Source: Tissierellia bacterium (GTDB lineage: Bacteria; Bacillota; Clostridia; Tissierellales; Peptoniphilaceae). Taken from it: 40,590 nt of DNA. The stretch covers positions 1 through 40,590 of the forward strand of contig JAUNVD010000017.1 in the NCBI GenBank assembly GCA_030537855.1, read 5' to 3'. A program made the translations under genes and the position numbers. Below, piece by piece: positions 7,770-15,593 of this stretch. A model generated the notes under the pieces. That model was not told the DNA's origin and ran no database searches. It saw nothing but the letters and a program-made list of their open reading frames with translations. The stretch's first letter is position 1. Each line of letters begins with the position of its first letter.

Positions 7770-8906
7770 GTGACAGAAATACAATGTATGGCTGCAGTGA
7801 ATTTTGGAATTGAAGCTGTGGCAAAAAGAGAATGTGAAACATTAGGTTTAAAAAATATTAATGTTGAAAATGGGCGAGTTTTTTTCACCACAGATATACA
7901 AGGGGTTTTCAAGGCTAACCTTTGGTTAAGAACTGTAGAAAGAGTTCATATTGTTCTTGGTCGTTTTAAGGCTTATTCTTTTGAAGAACTATTTGAAGGT
8001 GTCTATGCACTTCCTTGGGAAGATTGGATTCCAAAAGATGGAAATTTTGTTGTCAACGGACGTAGTGTAAAATCAAAGCTCTATAGTATTTCCCACTGTC
8101 AAAGTATTACTGAAAAAGCTATTGTGAAAAGACTACAAAATACATATCCTATAGATTTTTTTCCTAAATCTGGACATCGATATGGTATTGAAGTTTCTTT
8201 ATTAAAAGACGAAGCTATGATTACTTTAGATACATCAGGGGAAGGTCTTCATAAAAGAGGATATCGTGAAAAGACGGTAAAAGCTCCAATCTCTGAAACC
8301 TTAGCAGCTGCGATGATACAATTAAGTTTTTGGAATCGTGATAGAATATTGGCAGATCCTTTTTGTGGATCTGGAACGATTCCTATAGAAGCAGCAATGA
8401 TTGGAAAAAATATAGCTCCTGGCTTAGGACGAAGTTTCGATGTGGAAAACTGGAACCTTATTCCTATAAAGGATCTTAAAGAGATTAAAAAAGAAGCCTA
8501 TGAAGGGATGGATATTGACCAAAAGTTAAACATTTATGCTTCAGATATTAGTCCAAGAGCCATTAAGATTGCAAAATCAAATGCTGAGATTATGGGACTG
8601 GAAGATGATATCACTTTTTTAGTTAAAGATATTGAGTCAATGGATTATTTTGAAGATTATGGAGTTTTAATTACCAACCCACCTTATGGAGAGAGAATAG
8701 GAAAGGAAGATAAGATAAGAGAACTATACACTGATTTAGGACATCTTTACAAGGATTTAAAGACTTGGTCTTTCTATGTTATAACTTCCTATCAACAGTT
8801 TATAAGGGATTTTGGTAAAAAGCCAGATCGTATTCGACGGCTATATAATGGAAGAATAGATGTAGGATATTATCAATACTATGGGCCAAGGCCCCCTAGA
8901 AAATAA
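7770..8906 (+). CDS. THUMP-domain class I RNA methyltransferase (RlmL N-terminal/YpsC-like, predicted 23S rRNA m2G)
   Basis: This 378-residue protein has the layout of the bacterial family related to the methyltransferase half of RlmL, which methylates N2 of a guanosine in 23S rRNA. An N-terminal ferredoxin-like plus THUMP RNA-binding region (about 1-155) is followed by a Rossmann methyltransferase domain. SAM-binding and catalytic motifs are visible: ADPFCGSGTIPIEAA (D196), IYASDISPRAIKIAKSNAE, and the N-P-P-Y motif (N303-Y306) used by enzymes that methylate exocyclic amines. Older annotations call this family an N6-adenine DNA methylase. The start is GTG at 7770, preceded by AGAGGTG. It begins an operon continued by the adenosyltransferase gene 16 nt later. 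Confidence 0.87.
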   Translation: MTEIQCMAAVNFGIEAVAKRECETLGLKNINVENGRVFFTTDIQGVFKANLWLRTVERVHIVLGRFKAYSFEELFEGVYALPWEDWIPKDGNFVVNGRSVKSKLYSISHCQSITEKAIVKRLQNTYPIDFFPKSGHRYGIEVSLLKDEAMITLDTSGEGLHKRGYREKTVKAPISETLAAAMIQLSFWNRDRILADPFCGSGTIPIEAAMIGKNIAPGLGRSFDVENWNLIPIKDLKEIKKEAYEGMDIDQKLNIYASDISPRAIKIAKSNAEIMGLEDDITFLVKDIESMDYFEDYGVLITNPPYGERIGKEDKIRELYTDLGHLYKDLKTWSFYVITSYQQFIRDFGKKPDRIRRLYNGRIDVGYYQYYGPRPPRK

Positions 8907-8922
8907 AGTAAGGAGTGGAATT

Positions 8923-9462
8923 ATGCAAATATATACAAAAACAGGTGATAAGGGACAGACTTCTTTATATGATGGTGGTAGAGTTAGTAAAGATCATATT
9001 CGAGTGGAGAGTTACGGAACTGTAGATGAATTAGGTGCTGCTCTTGGAGTAGCTCGTAACTATATTGACGATAAAGAGCTTACAAGGGAAATTATGCAAA
9101 TTCAAAATAAGCTATTTGTGGTTTCGGAAAATTTAGCTACTTCTGAATATGAAAAGGTGAAACATCATATAACAGAAGAAGATATTCTCTTGTTAGAAAG
9201 ACTCGTAGATAAATACATGGAAAGAGCAGGAGAGTTTAAAGGTTTTGTTATTACAGGAACTAGTAAATCAGCTGCTTTTTTACACATGGCAAGAACCATT
9301 TGTCGTCGAGCTGAAAGAAGAATCGTTACCTTGGCTGGAGAAACCTATGTAGATCCTTTGGTGGTTAAATATGTAAATCGTTTAGCAGATACGATTTATG
9401 CTTTTGCTAGGGACTGCGAAGATGATGAGATTCTAGTGGATTTTGAAGGAGATTTAAAGTAA
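8923..9462 (+). CDS. Cob(I)alamin adenosyltransferase, PduO type
   Basis: This 179-residue enzyme transfers the adenosyl group of ATP to cob(I)alamin, making coenzyme B12. The PduO-type signature is clear: the N-terminal TKTGDKGQTSLYDGGRV ATP-binding segment, then GTVDELGAALG, then RTICRRAERRIV, and finally VKYVNRLADTIYAFAR. The frame is open back to 8881, but the ATG at 8923 is preceded by AAGGAGTGG and matches the usual family N-terminus (MQIYTKTGD), so 8923 is taken as the start. No B12-dependent enzyme lies in the window. It sits in an operon with an rRNA methyltransferase, a phosphatase and pgi, which gives no direct clue to the B12 user. Confidence 0.92.
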   Translation: MQIYTKTGDKGQTSLYDGGRVSKDHIRVESYGTVDELGAALGVARNYIDDKELTREIMQIQNKLFVVSENLATSEYEKVKHHITEEDILLLERLVDKYMERAGEFKGFVITGTSKSAAFLHMARTICRRAERRIVTLAGETYVDPLVVKYVNRLADTIYAFARDCEDDEILVDFEGDLK

Positions 9463-9484
9463 GATCCATTGTTAGGAGGGTATT

Positions 9485-10594
9485 ATGCTAATTGATGAAG
9501 GCCGTTTGAGAATTGTTCTCGGTGGACTAGGTGATCAAATTTTAAATGGGATTGCAGACTTTGTTCGTGTTGTGAACAAAGATAATGAAGTGGTCTTTAT
9601 CAATGATGCAATGAAGGAAGTCTTAGGAGGAGATCCCGAAAAATTAACATGTGCCGTTCCTTTTGATAGTTGCTTTTTGTGTAATCCTTTGATTACTTTA
9701 CGTAGTCTTCAAACTGGGGAAATTATCCAAAGAGAAGAAAGCTATCAACAAGATACCTATTCTGTAAAAACTTCTCCTATATGGGGTGATGAAGGTAAAA
9801 TTGTAGGAGCTGTGGAAGTTTATAGAAATAAAAGTAGAGAAAAGAAACTTCAAATGGAACTTATAGAAAAAAACCGAATCGCCACAAAGGAAATGGCACA
9901 AGCTAAAAATATTCAACATAGTTTATTGCCAAAAAAAGGATTTTATGGAAATGTAAAGGTAAATCATATATATATACCATCAGATGTGATTTCTGGAGAT
10001 ATGTTAGATGTTTTTCAAATCAACGAAGATGTTTTGGGATTTTATATGAGTGACACTGTAGGACATGGATTTGCCTCTGGTATGACAACTTTATTTATTC
10101 GAGAAACCTTAAGGAATTTGTCCTATCGTGAATTAATGATACCTTCCAGAACTTTAGAAGAGATTCATAGGAAATTTAATTCTTTAGGCTTGGATATTGA
10201 AATTTATTTTACGATTTTTTATGGTGTTTACAATAAACGTGAAAATCGACTTTATTTTTCGAATGGAGGACATAATTGTGCTCCGATAAAGATAACTTCT
10301 GAAGGTTGTACTCCAATAAAGATCACTGGACGTCCTATATCTAGGATCTTTGAAAAAAGTAGCTATGAAGATTTTTTCATAGATATCCATTGTGGAGATA
10401 GGTTTTTATTATATACAGATGGTATTACAGAAAGTAAAAACGAAAAGCAAGAAAATTTTGGGTTAGAACGATTAATAGCTTTGGGGAACCAGTACAAGGT
10501 AGACTTATTGGAAAATATATTAGATTATCGGAATCAATTTACTTGGGGTGACCAAAAGGATGATATATCTGCATTATTACTAGATATATATTGA
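9485..10594 (+). CDS. PAS domain-PP2C (SpoIIE/RsbU-type) serine/threonine phosphatase
   Basis: This 369-residue signalling protein has an N-terminal PAS sensor (about 20-115, with NKDNEVVFINDAMKEVLG) and a C-terminal SpoIIE-type PP2C domain (about 140-369). Metal-binding landmarks are visible: ISGDMLDVF, SDTVGHGFASGM, FSNGGHNCAPI and LLYTDGITES. The linker region EMAQAKNIQHSLLPK is typical of RsbU-like phosphatases. Such enzymes dephosphorylate anti-anti-sigma (SpoIIAA/RsbV) proteins in partner switching. The PAS domain carries Cys56, Cys63 and Cys66, possibly redox- or metal-sensing. No RsbV or sigma gene is adjacent; an RsbW-like ATPase is encoded about 29 kb away at 39407. It is 22 nt after the adenosyltransferase gene and 10 nt before pgi. 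Confidence 0.87.
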   Translation: MLIDEGRLRIVLGGLGDQILNGIADFVRVVNKDNEVVFINDAMKEVLGGDPEKLTCAVPFDSCFLCNPLITLRSLQTGEIIQREESYQQDTYSVKTSPIWGDEGKIVGAVEVYRNKSREKKLQMELIEKNRIATKEMAQAKNIQHSLLPKKGFYGNVKVNHIYIPSDVISGDMLDVFQINEDVLGFYMSDTVGHGFASGMTTLFIRETLRNLSYRELMIPSRTLEEIHRKFNSLGLDIEIYFTIFYGVYNKRENRLYFSNGGHNCAPIKITSEGCTPIKITGRPISRIFEKSSYEDFFIDIHCGDRFLLYTDGITESKNEKQENFGLERLIALGNQYKVDLLENILDYRNQFTWGDQKDDISALLLDIY

Positions 10595-10604
10595 TGGAGG
10601 GAAG

Positions 10605-11873
10605 ATGCTTACATTTGAAGATTCTTTGATAGGTCCATTGTCTCAAGAACAAGAGGACCTATCTTTTTTTGTAAAAGAAATAGAAGAAAAAATGATGAAG
10701 AGAGTTGGAAAAGGCAGTGAATTTTTAGGATGGTTAGATTTACCAACTAGATCAAAAAATGATTTGGAAAAAATTCAAAAGATTGGGGATAAAACTAAAA
10801 CCCTTTGTGATGTGCTTGTGGTTATTGGTATTGGAGGATCCTATTTAGGGGCAAAAGCTCTTTGGGATGCATTAGGTCCATATTATGGAAGTAATCCTTC
10901 TTGTCCTGAACTATTATTTTTAGGGACAGATTTATCAGGAGAACATATTCGCGAAACTTTAGAATATTTAGATGACAAAGAAATATGTGTTAATGTTATT
11001 TCAAAATCAGGAACCACCTTAGAACCAGCAGTTGCCTTTAGTTATATTAGAAATTATATGAAAAAAAGATATGGAGAGGATGTAAAGAATCGTATTATCA
11101 TCACTACTGATAGGATAAAAGGTGCATTACGTCCATTGGTAAACGAGGAAGGGTATTCGTCCTTTATCGTACCAGATGATGTTGGGGGAAGATACTCTGT
11201 TTTTACTCCTGTAGGATTATTTCCATTAGCTGTGGGGGGTATTGATATTCAAGGACTCCTTTATGGAGCAGAAGATGCTATGAAGGAATGTAATACTTTA
11301 AAAGAAAAAAGTCCTAGTGCTAGATATGCTATTGGAAGGCAAAGACTACAAAATGAAGGTAAGGATATAGAAATACTAGGAACTTATGATCCAAAACTAG
11401 CGTTGTTTGGAGATTGGTATATCCAATTATTTGGAGAATCTGAAGGAAAAGAGGGGAAAGGAATTTATCCTTCTTCTCTACTTTTTACAAGAGATTTACA
11501 CTCTATGGGTCAAATGATTCAAGAAGGGAAGAGAAATATTTTTGAAACTTTAGTTCATGTCTTAGAAGAGCCAAAGACAAGATTTGAATCTTCATGGGAA
11601 CTAACAGGGATAGAATCCTATAAAGATATTTCTGTGGAAGAAATGAATCAAGCAGCTTATGAAGGAACGAAAAAAGCCCATTTAAAAGGAGAAGTACCTA
11701 TTATGGAGTGGATTTTAGAGAAAAGAGATGCTTATCATATGGGGGGACTCATCTATTATTTTCAAAGAGCCTGTGGTATTTCTGCATATCTTACAAATGT
11801 AAATCCTTTTGACCAACCAGGAGTAGAAGAATATAAAAAGAGAATGTTTTCCATTTTGGATCAACGGAAATAA
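10605..11873 (+). CDS. pgi: Glucose-6-phosphate isomerase
   Basis: This 422-residue glycolytic enzyme interconverts glucose-6-phosphate and fructose-6-phosphate in the cytoplasm. It is close to the length of short Firmicute Pgi proteins (about 450). Signatures include GKGSEFLGWLDLP, VVIGIGGSYLGAKALWDAL, SKSGTTLEPAVAFSYIR (sugar-phosphate binding), GGRYSVFTPVGLFPLAVGGID, GESEGKEGKGIYP with the likely catalytic Glu, and NPFDQPGVEEYKKRMF. GAGGG precedes the ATG at 10605, 10 nt after the phosphatase stop. Unusually, codons 8-22 contain a perfect inverted repeat followed by seven T residues (10628-10670), a terminator-like structure inside the gene. It is last in its operon and is followed by a long hairpin. 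Confidence 0.95.
   Translation: MLTFEDSLIGPLSQEQEDLSFFVKEIEEKMMKRVGKGSEFLGWLDLPTRSKNDLEKIQKIGDKTKTLCDVLVVIGIGGSYLGAKALWDALGPYYGSNPSCPELLFLGTDLSGEHIRETLEYLDDKEICVNVISKSGTTLEPAVAFSYIRNYMKKRYGEDVKNRIIITTDRIKGALRPLVNEEGYSSFIVPDDVGGRYSVFTPVGLFPLAVGGIDIQGLLYGAEDAMKECNTLKEKSPSARYAIGRQRLQNEGKDIEILGTYDPKLALFGDWYIQLFGESEGKEGKGIYPSSLLFTRDLHSMGQMIQEGKRNIFETLVHVLEEPKTRFESSWELTGIESYKDISVEEMNQAAYEGTKKAHLKGEVPIMEWILEKRDAYHMGGLIYYFQRACGISAYLTNVNPFDQPGVEEYKKRMFSILDQRK
10628..10670 (+). terminator. Terminator-like hairpin inside the 5' end of pgi
   Basis: Perfect 9-bp inverted repeat GATAGGTCC (10628-10636) / GGACCTATC (10655-10663), with an 18-nt loop that can form a small inner TTGT/ACAA stem, followed by TTTTTTT (10664-10670). 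It has the form of an intrinsic terminator but lies within pgi codons 8-22, which encode SLIGPLSQEQEDLSFF. Whether it works is unknown. Confidence 0.45.
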
Positions 11874-11888
11874 TAAATATCTTTATAA

Positions 11889-11963
11889 AAAAATCCATTT
11901 TAAGATTTTATGAAATACTATTCAAAAGTTTCATAGTACATCTTATGATGGATTTTTATTTTT
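11889..11963 (+). terminator. Long compound terminator hairpin after pgi
   Basis: Three stacked stems lie in one hairpin: AAAAATCCAT/ATGGATTTTT (11889-11898 / 11948-11957), TAAGAT/ATCTTA (11901-11906 / 11940-11945), and TATGAAA/TTTCATA (11909-11915 / 11929-11935), with small internal loops and a 13-nt apical loop, followed by ATTTTT. It is placed as the operon terminator. Confidence 0.6.
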
Positions 11964-12228
11964 AGTCAAAAAATAGGTTAGAGAAGAAAATTTATCAAAT
12001 ACCTATTATGTTAACAAATCCATAAGAAAATTAACATGGAAATCATAAAAACATAGGGGAGTCATTATAAGCATACCTTTTTATCTTAAATAAAGATATT
12101 TATTTTAAATACATTAAAATACTGAGTATTCCTTTTATTCTTACCAAATATGAATTATTTTCAACGAATTGGTGGAGTCCTTGAAAATACTAGTGTTGAG
12201 TAATTTCAATAACTTTTACGAACTTCTC

Positions 12229-12256
12229 TTTACTTTCTCTGTAATATAGGTATAAT
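12229..12256 (+). promoter_or_regulatory. Sigma-A-type promoter for bcd-etfB-etfA
   Basis: -35 TTTACT (12229-12234), 16-bp spacer, -10 TATAAT (12251-12256). Transcription would start near 12263, leaving a leader of almost 190 nt before the bcd start codon. Confidence 0.55.
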
Positions 12257-12377
12257 GAAGGTGTAAGGGTTTTCAGAAGTTTAGTTTTAAAAAACTGAAG
12301 TTAGTACCATAAACATAGGGAAATATTTTAACAATCTATTGCAAATGTAGATAAGCTATGTTATGTTATTAACGATG

Positions 12378-12413
12378 TGACTAAGTATTGTCAGGATTGA
12401 CAAATATTAGTCA
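12378..12413 (+). promoter_or_regulatory. Leader hairpin upstream of bcd
   Basis: TGACTAA-GTA-TTGTCA (12378-12393) pairs with TGACAA-ATA-TTAGTCA (12398-12413), leaving a 3x3 internal loop and a GGAT tetraloop. It ends about 24 nt before the AAGGGGG ribosome site. There is no U-tract, so it is not a terminator; it could stabilise the mRNA or be a protein-binding site. Confidence 0.45.
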
Positions 12414-12450
12414 GAAAGCAAAAATATTAAAAGTTTAAGGGGGATTTTAA

Positions 12451-13596
12451 ATGGATTTTAGAATGGACAAGGAACACATCCTGCTTCGACAAATGTTCCA
12501 AGAATTTGCAGAAAACGAAATCGAGCCAATGGCAGCGGAAGTTGATGCAGAAGAAATCGTTCCTATGGAAAATATCAAAAAAATGGCAAAAGCCGGTTTT
12601 TTTGGAATTCCTTTTCCAAAGGAATATGGTGGACAAGGTGCTGACTATTTAGCATATGCTATGGCTATTGAAGAAATTTCTAAAGTTTGTGCAACAACTG
12701 GTGTTATCGTTTCTGCACACACTTCCTTAGCTGCTGCTCCTATTTTTGAAAATGGAACAAAAGAACAAAAAGAAAAGTACTTACCAGATTTACTATCTGG
12801 AAAAAAATTAGGTGCCTTTGGTTTAACTGAACCGAATGCAGGAACAGATGCTTCTGGGCAACAAACGGTAGCTGTATTAGACGGGGACGAGTATGTTTTA
12901 AATGGAACTAAGATATTTATTACAAATGCTGGTTTTGCAGATATCTTTATTGTCATTGCAATTACTGATAAAGAAGCTCGTGGAACTCGTGGAATTTCTG
13001 CATTTATTGTAGAAAGAGATACACCAGGATTTACTGTTGGTGAAGCAGAAGATAAAATGGGTATCCGTGGCTCCTCTACTTGTGAATTGGTATTTGAAAA
13101 TTGCCGTATACCAAAAGAGAATATGTTAGGTCGCGAAGGCCGTGGATTTGGTCTTGCAATGAAAACTTTAGATGGTGGACGTATTGGTATTGCAGCTCAA
13201 GCACTTGGTATTGCAGAAGGTGCAATTGAAGAAACCGTTCAATATACAAAAGAAAGAAAACAATTTGGAAGAAGAATTTCTCAATTCCAAAATACACAAT
13301 TTGAATTAGCTGCAATGAAAGCGAAAGCAGAAGCTGCAAAACTATTAGTATATCAAGCAGCAGATACAAAAGGCGCCGGTCTTCCATATGGTCATTATGC
13401 GGCTATGGCAAAATTATTTGCTTCTGAAGCAGCAAGTGATATTACAAGAAGATGTCTACAATTATTCGGTGGATACGGATACACTAGAGACTATCCGATC
13501 GAAAGAATGATGAGAGATGCTAAGATCACTGAAATTTACGAAGGAACATCTGAAGTAATGAAAATGGTTGTTGCAGGATGGATGGGCGTAAACTAA
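12451..13596 (+). CDS. bcd: Short-chain acyl-CoA dehydrogenase (butyryl-CoA dehydrogenase type)
   Basis: This 381-residue flavoenzyme catalyses FAD-linked oxidation of acyl-CoA or, in fermenters, reduction of enoyl-CoA such as crotonyl-CoA. Family signatures are GAFGLTEPNAGTDASG, GIRGSSTCELVFENCRIP, LDGGRIGIAAQALGIAEGA and RDAKITEIYEGTSEV, where Glu364 aligns with the catalytic base of short-chain enzymes. The start follows a clear AAGGGGG site. Immediate linkage to etfB and etfA strongly supports the electron-transfer partnership. Because hbd, crotonase and thiolase are absent from the operon, the substrate could be a branched-chain enoyl-CoA (for example isocaprenoyl-CoA in leucine reduction) instead of crotonyl-CoA. 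The codon choice looks somewhat more biased (GGT, GCA, CGT, AAA) than in neighbouring genes, suggesting high expression. Confidence 0.9.
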   Translation: MDFRMDKEHILLRQMFQEFAENEIEPMAAEVDAEEIVPMENIKKMAKAGFFGIPFPKEYGGQGADYLAYAMAIEEISKVCATTGVIVSAHTSLAAAPIFENGTKEQKEKYLPDLLSGKKLGAFGLTEPNAGTDASGQQTVAVLDGDEYVLNGTKIFITNAGFADIFIVIAITDKEARGTRGISAFIVERDTPGFTVGEAEDKMGIRGSSTCELVFENCRIPKENMLGREGRGFGLAMKTLDGGRIGIAAQALGIAEGAIEETVQYTKERKQFGRRISQFQNTQFELAAMKAKAEAAKLLVYQAADTKGAGLPYGHYAAMAKLFASEAASDITRRCLQLFGGYGYTRDYPIERMMRDAKITEIYEGTSEVMKMVVAGWMGVN

Positions 13597-13625
13597 GTCG
13601 CATTTGATAATGGAGGATGAAACAT

Positions 13626-14420
13626 ATGAAAATTATTGTTTGTGTAAAGCAAGTACCTGATACCACAGAAGTTCGTTTGGATCCTAAAACGAATACATTA
13701 ATTCGTGATGGTGTACCAAGTATTATTAACCCTGACGATAAAGCAGGAATAGAAACAGCACTTCGTATTAAAGACGAAAATCCGGATACGACAGTTACTA
13801 TCCTATCCATGGGTCCCCCACAAGCAGAAGATGCATTACGTGAAGCTCTTGCCATGGGAGCAGATGAAGCTATTCTGTTAACTGATCGTGCTTTCGGAGG
13901 AGCGGATACTTGGGCTACTTCCTGTACTATTGCAGGAGCATTAAAAACAATTGGTGGCTATGATTTAATTATTACCGGTCGTCAAGCAATTGATGGAGAC
14001 ACAGCACAAGTTGGACCTCAAATTGCAGAACACTTAGGATTGCCACAAGTTACCTATGCAGAAGAATTAGAAGTTAACGGCGATACTGTAACAGTGAAAA
14101 GACAATTTGAAGATAGATATCATATTATTGATGCTAAAATGCCATGTGTTGTAACGGCTCTAACAGAATTAGCAGAACCAAGATATATGTCTGTAGGTGG
14201 AGTTTTTGACGCTTACAAAGCTGACATTAAAGTTTGGGGTTTAGATGATATTAAAGATAATCTTAACCTAGAAGACATTGGATTAAAAGGGTCTCCTACA
14301 AAAGTTCGTAAATCCTATGCGAAGGAAGGAAAGGGAGACGGTGTACTTCTTAAAGATGTAACTACGGATGAAGCGGTTGCGGCTATCATCGCTAAATTAA
14401 AAGAAAAGTATATTATCTAA
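13626..14420 (+). CDS. etfB: Electron transfer flavoprotein, beta subunit
   Basis: This 264-residue beta subunit of ETF pairs with EtfA and passes electrons between NADH or other donors and the acyl-CoA dehydrogenase. The family start MKIIVCVKQVPDTTEVRLD, the ALAMGADEAILLTDR block and DLIITGRQAIDGDTAQVGPQIAEHLGLPQVTYA (a nucleotide-binding region) are all present, as is the C-terminal KADIKVWGLDDI segment. An ATG at 13617 lies in frame, but it overlaps the GGAGG ribosome site (13612-13616), so 13626 is the better start. In Clostridia this ETF can be electron-bifurcating with ferredoxin; the sequence alone does not settle that here. Confidence 0.95.
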   Translation: MKIIVCVKQVPDTTEVRLDPKTNTLIRDGVPSIINPDDKAGIETALRIKDENPDTTVTILSMGPPQAEDALREALAMGADEAILLTDRAFGGADTWATSCTIAGALKTIGGYDLIITGRQAIDGDTAQVGPQIAEHLGLPQVTYAEELEVNGDTVTVKRQFEDRYHIIDAKMPCVVTALTELAEPRYMSVGGVFDAYKADIKVWGLDDIKDNLNLEDIGLKGSPTKVRKSYAKEGKGDGVLLKDVTTDEAVAAIIAKLKEKYII

Positions 14421-14452
14421 ATTAGAGTCGATACGGACAGGAGCGTGAAAAA

Positions 14453-15463
14453 ATGAGTAAAGATGTATTTGTAATTGCTGAACAAAGGGATGGAGAATTA
14501 CAAAAAGTAGGCATTGAATTACTTGGTAAAGCAAATGAATTAGCTGAAGGATTGGGCCAAGAAGTAGTTGCTGTTCTTCTTGGAGATAATGTAAAAGACT
14601 TGGCTGAAATTCTTATTCATCATGGTGCCAATAAAGTTATTGTTGTAGAAGACCCTATGTTAAAAGAATATGTAACAGAGCCTTATGCTAAAGCTGTTTA
14701 TGAAATATCAAAGAAATATGAACCAGAAATTATTCTATACGGTGCAACTTCCATAGGAAGAGACTTAGCACCAAGACTTGCAGCTAGAATCCATACTGGA
14801 CTTACTGCTGACTGTACAGGACTAGAAATTGACCCTGATACAAAGAATTTATTAATGACTCGTCCAGCATTTGGTGGAAACTTAATGGCTACTATTCTTT
14901 GTGAAGAGCATCGTCCTCAAATGGCAACGGTAAGACCAGGGGTTATGACTCCTCTAGCTACAGATCATGATGCAAAAGGTGAAATTATTGTTGAAGAAGT
15001 TGAATTTAAGCCAGAAGATATGACAGTAACCATTCGTGAAATTGCAAAATCTGAAGTTAAGAGAAAAGATATAACAGAAGCAAATATTCTAGTTTCCGGT
15101 GGTCGTGGAATTGGTGGACCAGAAGGATTTAAAGTACTTCAAGAACTTGCTGACGAACTTGAAGGAGAAGTTTCCACTTCAAGAGCAACTGTTGACGCAG
15201 GTTGGATTGAAAAAGATCGTCAAGTTGGACAAACTGGTAAAACGGTACGTCCAGATCTATACTTTGCCTTTGGTATTTCTGGAGCGATTCAGCATTTAGC
15301 AGGAATGGAAGAGTCTGAATTAATCATTGCAGTAAATAAAAACGACACAGCACCTATCTTTGAAGTTGCTGATTTAGGAATTGTTGGAGATTTAAATGCC
15401 ATTGTTCCAAAATTAGTTGAAGAATATAAAAAAGAAAAAGCATTAAAAGCAGAAATTGACTGA
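14453..15463 (+). CDS. etfA: Electron transfer flavoprotein, alpha subunit
   Basis: This 336-residue alpha subunit of ETF has an N-terminal nucleotide-binding-like domain (about 1-195) and the C-terminal FAD domain with the highly conserved series SGGRGIGGPEGFKVL, STSRATVDAGW, RQVGQTGKTVRPDLYFAFGI, SGAIQHLAGM and VNKNDTAPIFEVADLGIVGD. It has no N-terminal ferredoxin extension. GACAGGAGCG precedes the ATG. It is the last gene of bcd-etfB-etfA and is followed within 5 nt by a strong terminator, so the unit is a compact three-gene operon. Confidence 0.96.
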   Translation: MSKDVFVIAEQRDGELQKVGIELLGKANELAEGLGQEVVAVLLGDNVKDLAEILIHHGANKVIVVEDPMLKEYVTEPYAKAVYEISKKYEPEIILYGATSIGRDLAPRLAARIHTGLTADCTGLEIDPDTKNLLMTRPAFGGNLMATILCEEHRPQMATVRPGVMTPLATDHDAKGEIIVEEVEFKPEDMTVTIREIAKSEVKRKDITEANILVSGGRGIGGPEGFKVLQELADELEGEVSTSRATVDAGWIEKDRQVGQTGKTVRPDLYFAFGISGAIQHLAGMEESELIIAVNKNDTAPIFEVADLGIVGDLNAIVPKLVEEYKKEKALKAEID

Positions 15464-15467
15464 TGAC

Positions 15468-15501
15468 AATCCCCTTCTTAGGAAGGGGATTTTTTATTTT
15501 T
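15468..15501 (+). terminator. Strong terminator after etfA
   Basis: Perfect 10-bp stem AATCCCCTTC (15468-15477) / GAAGGGGATT (15482-15491) with TTAG loop, followed by TTTTTATTTTT. It lies 5 nt after the etfA stop. Confidence 0.92.
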
Positions 15502-15533
15502 ACCAAAAAGCATAAATATAGTAATAGTAAGAC

Positions 15534-15562
15534 TTGAGGTAAATCCTTCTTTTTGGTATGAT
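15534..15562 (+). promoter_or_regulatory. Promoter of the IPP isomerase gene
   Basis: -35 TTGAGG (15534-15539), 17-bp spacer ending in TGG (extended -10), -10 TATGAT (15557-15562). It overlaps the in-frame ATG at 15558, which supports the later start at 15594. Confidence 0.65.
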
Positions 15563-15593
15563 TACTGTATCAAATAAAGCAAGGGGTTTTAAT

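Larger units (their letters stand above)
11964..12450. other. Gene-free region upstream of bcd
   Basis: About 490 bp of AT-rich DNA with no convincing gene. A 17-codon frame at 12150 (MNYFQRIGGVLENTSVE) has no ribosome site. The region holds the bcd promoter (12229-12256) and a leader of about 190 nt with a strong hairpin at 12378-12413. No conserved riboswitch core was recognised by eye. Confidence 0.6.

Noticed and set aside
12150..12203. Small 17-codon frame upstream of bcd
   Set aside because: No ribosome site, not conserved-looking, and it ends before the predicted promoter.
12009..12334. TTAACAA half-sites suggesting a Rex operator upstream of bcd
   Set aside because: At 12011-12017 and 12328-12334 only one half of the Rex box is present; the partner half TTGTTAA is missing at the required spacing.
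13526..13855. Antisense frame over the bcd-etfB junction
   Set aside because: It opposes two clearly coding genes and has no ribosome site or recognisable domain.
15558..15593. Earlier in-frame ATG for IPP isomerase
   Set aside because: It falls inside the -10 box of a good promoter, so it would not be in the transcript; 15594 has the ribosome site and fits homologues.
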